DNA from: an uncultured Mycoplasmataceae bacterium
GTDB lineage: Bacteria > Bacillota_I > Bacilli_A > Mycoplasmatales > Mycoplasmoidaceae
Direction: 5' to 3'
NCBI GenBank assembly: GCA_900316595.1
Contig: ONDN01000068.1
Coordinates: forward strand, 1 to 5,043
DNA: 5,043 bases
The notes under the pieces were generated by a model, which did not search any database, was not told the origin of the DNA, and saw only the letters and a list, made by a program, of their open reading frames with translations. The position numbers and the translations under genes are program-made. Shown here in pieces: positions 1 through 5,043 of the stretch (the first letter of the stretch is position 1; the number at the start of each line of letters is the position of its first letter).

Positions 1-39
1 ATCATTTAAGTTATCATCTTTAACTATTACTTTTGCCAT
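1..39 (-). CDS. rpsU: Ribosomal protein bS21, N-terminal fragment (gene runs off the window)
   Basis: Only the first 13 codons are present, reading MAKVIVKDDNLND. The pattern of a short basic start, an alternating hydrophobic strand (KVIV) and then a charged stretch with N-L matches the beginning of bacterial S21, a small protein of the 30S subunit that lies near the 3' end of 16S rRNA and helps in initiation. A strong Shine-Dalgarno (TGGAGGTG, 47-54) sits 7 bases before the ATG, as expected for a highly expressed ribosomal gene. It lies 33 bases downstream of the AlaDH-like gene on the same strand and may be cotranscribed with it. With so few residues the identification is likely but not secure; another small basic protein is possible. 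Confidence 0.7.
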   Translation of the reverse strand, partial: MAKVIVKDDNLND

Positions 40-46
40 TCTTATT

Positions 47-54
47 CACCTCCA
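47..54 (-). promoter_or_regulatory. Strong Shine-Dalgarno for the rpsU-like gene
   Basis: Read on the minus strand this is TGGAGGTG, nearly the full anti-SD complement, 7 bases before the ATG at 39-37. It is the best ribosome binding site in the window. Most genes of the rightward operon have little or none. Confidence 0.85.
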
Positions 55-71
55 TTCTTTAAAGTAGTCAT

Positions 72-77
72 ATTATA
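72..77 (-). promoter_or_regulatory. Possible -10 element for rpsU, overlapping the upstream stop codon
   Basis: The minus strand reads TATAAT here, a perfect -10 hexamer whose TAA is also the stop codon of the AlaDH-like gene (75-73). A start about 7 bases on would give a leader of roughly 25 bases that contains the Shine-Dalgarno. No good -35 is seen, which is common in mycoplasmas. TATAAT also arises by chance in DNA this AT-rich, so this is tentative. Confidence 0.35.
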
Positions 78-1215
78 TCTTTTTAATTGAATCAATGTTA
101 GTATATTTTAAATGTAGGCTGCTTGCAATTTCTTTGTTGGTTAAACAATGGTTATATGTCATTATTGCATTTTTAAATCTACTATCATATATTGATGGTT
201 TATTAATTTCTAAGAAATTTTTAGTATTTAAATTGCTGATAATTTCTGAAGTTTGTTTTGGAAACATGTCATTTATATCTTCAATGTTAATGCGATTAAT
301 TCCATTACATACAACACTTGGTTTATTAATTGTTGTTGGTTTAATTTCAGTAATACTTGCAAATCCAGTCTCAGAAGCAAGATTAACATATGCACTGCCT
401 AATGGCATAGAAGAAATCATATCCTTAGTAATTCTCAATGATGTTTTAACTGTTGGAAATTGACTTGTAACAATAAAAATATTCGCATCTTTAACTTTGT
501 CACATAAATTATCATAGCTAGCCTCAGTGACATCAAAATGGCACTTATGTAAATTTGCCAATGTTTGTAATTCTTTTGTTGTTTTCAATTCATGGGCTAA
601 AGTGGCATCATTTTCTAAATAAGTTACATTACATCCACTAGCTAATGCTGCTTTTGCAACATAATATCCAGAATAAGAATAATTTAAAATTAAAACATTG
701 TTTTCTGGTACTTTTGCATGAACACGCTTTTTCATTTTTTTTATATAGTCTTGTGAATTTTTATATTCTTTGATTTGTTTTTCAACCAAAGTCAATATAT
801 TTTCTCCTTTTATTTGTTCTATTGGCAAAAGATATTCATGAACATTTTTGGAATTAATTGTTTCAATAGCAACAGTGGTTAATCCTTTTTTTAATGCTAG
901 AAATAAATTTTTTGAGTTATTAACTAAATACATAAAACCTCATAAAATTTGCTTATCAGATAACAACTTAATAATTTTTTTATCTTTAGGAAAATCAACA
1001 AAAGAAACAATGTCAATTGTTTTAATAAATTCAGGAGTTAATTTGTCAATAATTTTTGCTCCAGCATTAATGTAATCATTGTTTGAATAATCACATAAGT
1101 TTGTTGTATTACTTGTCACATAAACTTGAATCCCGCTACTAACAAGTTTGTTTACATCTTTTGGAATTAATGAAACACACTTTGAATCCTTATTAGATAC
1201 AACTAATATTTTCAT
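73..1215 (-). CDS. Alanine dehydrogenase / NAD(P) transhydrogenase alpha-like protein, degenerate active site
   Basis: Protein of 380 aa, close to the roughly 370 aa of alanine dehydrogenase (AlaDH). One in-frame UGA at 942-940 encodes Trp92; reading it as stop would split the gene in two. The family layout is visible: an N-terminal half with 'IPKDVNKLVSSGIQVYV', 'AGAKI' and 'TVAIET', a Rossmann-like segment near residues 172-204 ending in an acidic residue (E201), 'VNLASETG' (277-284), and a C-terminal 'Y-N-LT-EIA-L' segment like the AlaDH tail. AlaDH normally interconverts L-alanine and pyruvate with NAD in the cytoplasm. By my hand alignment to M. tuberculosis Ald, the functional residues are changed: R15 to Cys13, K75 to Asp74, H96 to Tyr96, D270 to Glu282, and GxGxxG to NYSYSG (178-183). 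Fold membership is fairly sure; AlaDH activity is doubtful, so no gene symbol is given. No Shine-Dalgarno precedes the ATG. It probably shares an operon with the rpsU-like gene. Confidence 0.8.
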
Positions 1216-1226
1216 ATGGTATGTTA

Positions 1227-1232
1227 ATTATA
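1227..1232 (-). promoter_or_regulatory. -10 element for the AlaDH-like gene
   Basis: The minus strand reads TATAAT, ending 11 bases before the ATG at 1215-1213. Transcription starting 6-7 bases on would leave a leader of only about 4-7 bases, which fits the lack of any Shine-Dalgarno. No clear -35 is seen. A second minus-strand TATAAT at 1255-1250 is an alternative that would give a leader of about 28 bases. Confidence 0.45.
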
Positions 1233-1234
1233 AT
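1229..1234 (+). promoter_or_regulatory. -10 element for the tkt operon
   Basis: A perfect TATAAT on the plus strand. A start near 1241 would give a leader of about 34 bases containing the tkt Shine-Dalgarno. The -35 region (about 1206-1211) does not resemble TTGACA. Four bases are shared with the opposite-strand -10 because ATTATAAT (1227-1234) is its own reverse complement. Confidence 0.5.
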
Positions 1235-1263
1235 ATAAAATAATATTTGATTATATTTGCGCT

Positions 1264-1268
1264 AGGAG
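1264..1268 (+). promoter_or_regulatory. Shine-Dalgarno of tkt
   Basis: AGGAG followed by a 6-base spacer and the ATG at 1275. This fixes the tkt start, which also places the family's conserved N-terminal His at residue 28, as expected. Confidence 0.85.
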
Positions 1269-1274
1269 ATCAAA

Positions 1275-3257
1275 ATGATTAACTCAAATTCTAAAATTAC
1301 TATTGATTGTTTAAGAGCACTATCACTTGATCAAATTGCTAATGCTGAGTCTGGACATCCTGGTGTTGCTTTAGGAGCTGCTACAACTTTTTATACCTTG
1401 TTTAAATACCATTTAAATATCTATCCTAATACACCAGATTTTTTTAATCGTGATCGTTTTGTTGTTAGTGCTGGACACGCAAGTTCATTATTGTATGCAA
1501 CAATGTTATGTGCTGGACACAAAAATATAAAGATTAATGATTTAAAACAATTTCGTAAATTAGGTTCAATCACTCCAGGACATCCAGAACCAAATTTACT
1601 TCCTGGAATCGAAATAACTTCTGGACCTTTAGGTCAAGGTATTGCGGCTGCTGTTGGTATGGCAATTGCTGAAAGAAAACTTGCTAATATGTTTAACATA
1701 TATGGAAGAGTGATTGATCACTATACATATTGTTTTCATGGAGATGGTTGTTTACAAGAAGGTGTTGCATATGAAGCTATTAATCTTGCAGGAAACCTTA
1801 AATTAAATAAATTAATTTTGTTATATGATTCAAACAAAATTCAACTTGATGGTAAGGTATCTGATTCTACATCAATGAAAGTAAGAAAATTCTTTCATGC
1901 ATGTGGTTGAAACCATATTTATGTTAAAAGAGGAAACAGTGTTAGTGCCATCAAAAAAGCTATTAGTGCTGCTAAATGTTCATCAAAACCAACTGTAATC
2001 CAAATTAATACCATCATTGGTTATGGCTCTCAAAAAGCAGGATTAAATACATGTCATGGCTCACCATTTACTAAAGAAGAAGTTAGAATAATGAAAAGAC
2101 ATTGAAAATATGATTATGCACCATTTTCAATTCCTAATTCTGTTAAATCAGATTTTACTGATTTTATAAATAAGCGTGGAAGCCAAAAATTAACTAATTT
2201 CTATTCTGAAGTAAACCTCCTTGAAAAGAGAGATATTGCTTGTTACAATTCATTAATTAAGATTATTGATTCACAAATTGCTTTTGATTCAAACTGGTTT
2301 AAAAACATTAAATTCAAACCAAAAACAGCCACAAGACAAATTGTTGGTGAACTTGTAAATATTTTGGTAGAAAATATTCCTACACTTATTGTTGGTTCTG
2401 CAGATGTAAGTAGCTCAACTAAAATAGGTTCTAATAGCATGAGTGTATTTTCTTCAGCAAATTATGCTGGTCAAAGAATTAATTATGGTGTGAGGGAATT
2501 TGCAATGGCAGCAATTACAAATGGAATTGTTGCTCATGGAGGAATGAAAGCTATTGCTTCTACATTCTTACCTTTTATGGACTATAATAAATCAGCTATT
2601 AGGTTAGCTGCTATTGGTCATATTCCATCAATTAATATTTATAGTCATGACAGCATTACAGTTGGTGAAGATGGTCCAACACATCAACCTATTGAGCAAA
2701 TAAGTTCTTTAAGATTAATTCCAAACCACTATACATTTAGACCATACAACGTAACTGAAAGTATAGAAGCATTGAAATTTGCTATTAATTCAAAAAAATC
2801 ACCTGTAACTATTATTACATCTCGTAGTGGGTTTGAACAAATTGAAGTCGATTCAAAAAATATAGAAAAAGGTGCATATGTTATTTCTCCTTCTACTGAT
2901 AAATATAAACTAACAATCATTGCTACAGGTAGTGAAGTTGCAACTGCTATTACTGTGCAGGAATTATTGAAACGTAAACACATTGATTCCCGTGTTGTTT
3001 CTGCACCATGTTTAGAATTATTTAAAGATCAAAACCAACAATATATTAATCACATTTTAGGAGATAAACCAGTAGTATCGATTGAATTTGGTTCTACATC
3101 ACCTTGATATAAATATGTTGATTTATCAATTGGTATTGATGAATTTGGACGTAGTGGTAATGCCAAAGATGTTGTAAGTTATTTCAAATTAACACCACAA
3201 AAAATTGTTTCAAGAATTGTTAATTCTCCAATATTGAAAAAGAAAGGTAGAGATTAA
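1275..3257 (+). CDS. tkt: Transketolase
   Basis: Full-length 660 aa, the normal transketolase size. The enzyme moves two-carbon ketol units between sugar phosphates in the non-oxidative pentose phosphate pathway, using thiamine diphosphate (TPP) and a divalent metal; it supplies pentoses for nucleotides. Seen in order: AESGHPG with His28, NRDRF..SAGH with His68, TPGHPE with His103, GPLGQG, the TPP/metal motif GDG (156-158) running to Asn187, His261 in HGSP, the central-domain GSAD, YGVREF with the TPP-activating Glu near 408, DGPTHQP with His near 470, and the sugar-phosphate Arg near 517 in TSRSG. All the catalytic positions I can check are intact. Three UGA codons are read as Trp (212, 277 and 611; bases 1908, 2103 and 3105), alongside one TGG near 2295. 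It heads the rightward operon, 2 bases before the yneF-like gene. The stretch from about residue 277 to 340 is the least conserved. Confidence 0.97.
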
Positions 3258-3259
3258 TT

Positions 3260-3496
3260 ATGACAAACGGAAAATGAATTGGGATATTAGTAGCAGTATT
3301 TATTGTTGCAATTATTATAGGTATCATTATTGGTTTTAAAATTGCCAAGAGAATGACCCAAAAACAATTACAAGAAAATCCACCTATTACAGAGGAACAA
3401 ATTCGTGCTATGTATGCACAAATGGGAAGAAAGCCAAGTGAACAACAAATTCGTCAAATTATGAATAACTTTAAGCGTAAAGTTGATGAAAAATAA
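3260..3496 (+). CDS. yneF: YneF / UPF0154 family single-pass membrane protein
   Basis: 78 aa and absent from any standard-code search because codon 6 is UGA (3275-3277, Trp). One hydrophobic helix spans about residues 7-26, followed by a basic turn (K27, K30, R31), which suggests the C-terminus stays in the cytoplasm. The soluble part carries the family signature: NPPITEEQIRAMYAQMGRKPS (residues 40-60), with NPPI then Q-MG-KPS, and then a repeat-like 'EQQIRQIM' helix. The family is widespread in Firmicutes and Mollicutes and its function is unknown. In Bacillus subtilis yneF also lies just downstream of tkt (as I recall, with yneE between), so the adjacency looks ancestral. The start lies 2 bases after the tkt stop; a weak AAAGG-type ribosome site lies 11 bases upstream, and coupling to tkt translation is likely. 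Confidence 0.9.
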
Positions 3497-3498
3497 TA

Positions 3499-4062
3499 AT
3501 GGCGAAGTTTATCAAATCCGCTAATAGTATAACCGATTGAATTAATGATAATGTTGACGAAATTGCCTTTATTGGTCGTAGTAATGTTGGTAAGTCATCA
3601 TTAATAAATGCCCTAGCAAAACAGAAAATTGCAATTGTTTCTAAATCACCTGGAAGAACTCAATCCGCTAATTTTTATGATTTTGGTAAATATCGTATTA
3701 TTGATTTACCTGGATATGGTTATGCCAAAGTAAATAAAACAAAAAAGAATGATCTAATCAATATTATTGATGACATTTTTAAATACCGCAAAAACATTTT
3801 TGCATTCTTTCAAATTTGTGATGCAAATGTCATAACTGAAGAAGATGCAAAATTTCATTTTTATATAAACAAAAAATTTGCAAATAATTTTGTTGTACTA
3901 AATAAAATAGATAAACAAAATATGAAACTTTATTTATCAAAACTAGATGAAATTTCTAAATACTTAAATATTGATAAAAAACATATTATTTTTGTTAGCG
4001 CCACAAAAAATAAAAATATTGATTTATTAAGACAAACAATAAAAGAATTACTTAAATTTTAA
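3499..4062 (+). CDS. engB: Ribosome biogenesis GTPase EngB (YsxC/YihA)
   Basis: 187 aa, slightly shorter than the usual 195 or so. This GTPase acts in late assembly of the 50S ribosomal subunit and is essential in many bacteria. Motifs visible: the typical EngB opening 'FIKSA' (4-8), G1 GRSNVGKSS (26-34), the G2 Thr54 within SPGRTQ, G3 DLPGYG (69-74), G4 NKID (135-138) and G5 SAT (167-169). NKID replaces the TKxD often seen in EngB but is a normal G-protein G4. After G3, the segment that usually reads like VDxRHxPxxxD is here ICDANVITEED (106-116), so the conserved Arg-His is lost. Codon 14 is UGA (3538-3540, Trp). The ATG overlaps a second TAA just after the yneF stop (TAATAATG) and no Shine-Dalgarno is evident, which suggests translational coupling. 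Confidence 0.96.
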
Positions 4063-4066
4063 AATC

Positions 4067-4086
4067 TTTCATATTAATATATGAAA
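4067..4086 (+). repeat. Perfect inverted repeat before the membrane-protein gene
   Basis: TTTCATAT (4067-4074), a TAAT loop and ATATGAAA (4079-4086) form an 8-bp perfect stem in the engB-to-4086 gap, with its last base being the A of the next start codon. The stem has a single G-C pair, and no T-run follows, so it is a poor terminator. It could be a weak translational element or a chance palindrome in AT-rich DNA. Confidence 0.5.
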
Positions 4087-4469
4087 TGAATATTAATCAT
4101 AAGATTAAGATTTTAACCCTAATAATTTTAATACTAACAAGTTTGATCTTAATTATCATTTTTGGTATAAAAATAGAAATTATTAAATCAAATATTGTAA
4201 TTAGTGATGGAACATCACAAATAGTTCTTATAAACAAAAAAGTTCACAAATATTTACAAAAGCAATTAGAAACAAAAACCTATCAAATAAAGGATATTAA
4301 CAAAACTATTGATGTTAAATGTTTTTTAGTCTTTAGTCATAAAATAGATGATAATTATAGCTACTATTGCAATTTATCAGATGGTAGTCTACTTTCTCAA
4401 GGGATATATAACACTAATATAAATTTTGGTCAAGTTATAATGTATGAATATTTTGTATATTTCAACTAA
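4086..4469 (+). CDS. Single-pass membrane protein of unknown function
   Basis: 127 aa, not recognised. A short basic N-terminus (NHKIK) is followed by a very hydrophobic helix at about residues 8-29 with no lipobox cysteine, so this is an uncleaved anchor rather than a lipoprotein signal. The remaining 95 or so residues are polar with alternating hydrophobics that suggest beta strands, and with two Cys (in VKCFLVF and YYCNL) and no Trp. By the positive-inside rule the domain should lie outside the cell. The tail (YNTNINFGQVIMYEYFV) is faintly like the last strands of HlyD-type adaptor domains seen in small mycoplasma membrane proteins, but that is only an impression. The start is the first ATG in frame; there is no Shine-Dalgarno and the ATG touches a hairpin. 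Sitting between engB and ybeY, it is the one non-ribosomal member of that stretch. Confidence 0.75.
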   Translation: MNINHKIKILTLIILILTSLILIIIFGIKIEIIKSNIVISDGTSQIVLINKKVHKYLQKQLETKTYQIKDINKTIDVKCFLVFSHKIDDNYSYYCNLSDGSLLSQGIYNTNINFGQVIMYEYFVYFN

Positions 4470-4471
4470 TA

Positions 4472-4477
4472 TATAAT
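4472..4477 (+). promoter_or_regulatory. Possible -10 element giving a leaderless ybeY transcript
   Basis: TATAAT ends 6 bases before the ATG at 4484, so a transcript starting at the usual distance would begin at or next to the A of the start codon. No Shine-Dalgarno precedes this ATG, which fits leaderless translation. No -35 match is seen; the evidence is position and sequence only. Confidence 0.35.
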
Positions 4478-4479
4478 AT

Positions 4480-4499
4480 TCTCATGCTAAAGCATGAGA
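4480..4499 (+). repeat. Perfect hairpin containing the ybeY start codon
   Basis: CTCATGCT (4481-4488) pairs with AGCATGAG (4491-4498), extendable by T4480-A4499. In practice this is an 8-bp stem closing TAAA (CATGC..GCATG core). It is the most GC-rich inverted repeat in the intergenic parts of the window. The ATG at 4484-4486 is inside the left arm. What follows is ATAACATTTTG with no T-run, so it is not a convincing intrinsic terminator. In a transcript from upstream, the folded hairpin would hide the start codon. Confidence 0.65.
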
Positions 4500-4921
4500 T
4501 AACATTTTGATATAAACCAACATATCTAAATAGGAGTGTTGTTTTGTTGACAAACATCGCTAATAAAATAATTGCAAATGAATTAAATATTAAAGATGAT
4601 TTATTTTTTGATGTCATTATTGTTAATAATGAACAAATTAAAAAAATAAATAGTAAATTTCGCCATATAAACAAAGTGACTGATGTTATTTCTTTTGCAT
4701 TAAGAGATTCAAATAAATCAATTAAAGTGAATCTATTAGGAGAAATATATTTGGCTCCAGATTATATCTGTAATATTGCAAAAAGCGACTTTAAAAAAGT
4801 ATTTATTTTTACATATATTCATGGTGTATTACATCTTTTATCATATGATCATAAAAATAAAGAACAAGAGAAAAAAATGTTTGATTTACAAGATAAAATA
4901 CTAAGAAAAATTAAATTTTAA
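4484..4921 (+). CDS. ybeY: Endoribonuclease YbeY
   Basis: A single-strand-specific, zinc-dependent endoribonuclease that matures the 16S rRNA 3' end and takes part in 70S quality control. The zinc motif HGVLHLLSYDH supplies His113, His117 and His123 (HxxxHxxxxxH); also visible are the 'NNEQIKKIN' segment, 'FRHINKVTDVISF' (about 59-71) and LGEIYLA (85-91), all typical. With the ATG at 4484 the protein has 145 aa, near the family's usual 150, and includes an N-terminal strand (EITFWYK) before the first helix. That start requires UGA at 4508-4510 to be Trp9. The alternative is TTG at 4544, which has a good AGGAG but gives only 125 aa and drops the first strand. I prefer the ATG on family architecture; the start is not certain. 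It is followed by era after 2 bases, the classic ybeY-era pair. Confidence 0.93.
4532..4536 (+). promoter_or_regulatory. Shine-Dalgarno inside ybeY, 7 bases before a TTG
   Basis: AGGAG lies 7 bases before TTG 4544-4546 (and 10 before TTG 4547), in frame with ybeY. It could drive an alternative start giving a 125-aa YbeY that lacks the first 20 residues. A chance match within the coding sequence is also possible. Confidence 0.4.
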
Positions 4922-4923
4922 TT

Positions 4924-5043
4924 ATGAATAAAAAATATGGAACTGTAGTTATTACTGGTAAACCTAATGTTGGTAAATCAACATTAATTAATGCTCTTGC
5001 CAAAAGAGAAGTTGCTATCATTTCTAAAAAACCGCAGACTACA
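4924..5043 (+). CDS. era: GTPase Era, N-terminal fragment (gene runs off the window)
   Basis: The first 40 codons only. Era is a GTPase that binds the 3' end of 16S rRNA and helps assemble the 30S subunit; it acts on the same rRNA end as YbeY. The fragment holds the P-loop GKPNVGKST (residues 12-20) and the start of the G2 region, SKKPQTT (34-40), which is characteristic of Era ('KPQTTR') and separates it from Der/EngA and EngB. The second P-loop residue is Lys13 where most Era have Arg (GRPNVGKST), a conservative change. The ATG follows the ybeY stop by 2 bases with no Shine-Dalgarno, so coupled translation is likely. The RNA-binding KH domain lies beyond the window. Confidence 0.93.
   Translation, partial: MNKKYGTVVITGKPNVGKSTLINALAKREVAIISKKPQTT

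Noticed and set aside
95..463. Plus-strand open frame of 122 codons opposite the AlaDH-like gene
   Set aside because: It is antisense to a conserved-fold gene, has no ribosome site and no recognisable motif; its hydrophobic look comes from the AT-rich complement.
931..942. Apparent frameshift or stop dividing the minus-strand gene into 91-aa and 286-aa parts
   Set aside because: The break is a single in-frame UGA. Read as Trp it aligns with a bulky hydrophobic position (Phe92 in M. tuberculosis Ald), so the gene is continuous.
848..1075. Plus-strand open frame of 75 codons
   Set aside because: It spans the UGA Trp codon of the minus-strand gene and is only a shadow of it.
1905..2105. Transketolase split into separate TPP-binding and central-domain subunits
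   Set aside because: The only interruptions are UGA codons with conserved protein on both sides; it is one 660-aa chain.
2243..2440. Minus-strand open frame of 65 codons inside tkt
   Set aside because: A shadow of transketolase with no independent support.
2729..2983. Minus-strand open frame of 84 codons inside tkt
   Set aside because: A shadow of transketolase; no start signals or family resemblance.
4480..4499. Rho-independent terminator after the unknown gene
   Set aside because: The stem is good but the following bases (ATAACATTTTG) have no T-run on either strand, and the stem overlaps the preferred ybeY start.
4462..4674. Minus-strand open frame of 70 codons that looks like a membrane protein
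   Set aside because: It is antisense to ybeY and reflects the complement of lysine- and isoleucine-rich codons.

Overview
The window is from a Mollicutes genome (Mycoplasma in the broad sense). It is very AT-rich and gene-dense. In-frame UGA codons interrupt five genes exactly where a conserved protein continues, so UGA must be read as tryptophan (genetic code 4). Under the standard code the alanine-dehydrogenase-like gene, transketolase, the YneF-type gene, engB and ybeY would all look broken or truncated; under code 4 each is one intact frame. The species cannot be fixed from the sequence alone.

Layout. Minus strand, left: the first 13 codons of a gene that looks like rpsU (ribosomal protein S21), preceded by a full-length but strongly degenerate alanine dehydrogenase / transhydrogenase-alpha-like gene (73-1215). 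A short divergent intergenic region (1216-1274) follows. It holds a symmetric ATTATAAT that supplies a perfect -10 hexamer to each strand. Plus strand: tkt (1275-3257), a YneF/UPF0154 membrane protein (3260-3496), engB (3499-4062), a single-pass membrane protein of unknown function (4086-4469), ybeY (4484-4921) and the start of era (4924 to the window end). Junctions are 2 bp for tkt-yneF, yneF-engB and ybeY-era, and 23 and 14 bp around the unknown gene. This suggests one rightward operon with a possible internal promoter before ybeY. No stretch over 300 bases lacks a gene.

Function. The right half is a ribosome-biogenesis cluster: EngB (large-subunit assembly GTPase), YbeY (16S rRNA processing/quality-control endoribonuclease) and Era (small-subunit assembly GTPase). 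It is fused to a carbon-metabolism gene (transketolase) and its usual Firmicutes neighbour yneF. The left operon couples the AlaDH-like protein to a second translation gene.

Most notable points: the AlaDH-like protein has kept its frame and fold-level similarity but appears to have lost all the catalytic residues and most of the nucleotide-binding glycines; the two back-to-back promoters share their -10 bases; and ybeY has two competing starts, an ATG buried in a perfect hairpin directly after a TATAAT, and a downstream TTG with a good Shine-Dalgarno. No mobile element, CRISPR array, tRNA or rRNA is visible, and nothing amounts to a clearly new multi-gene system.
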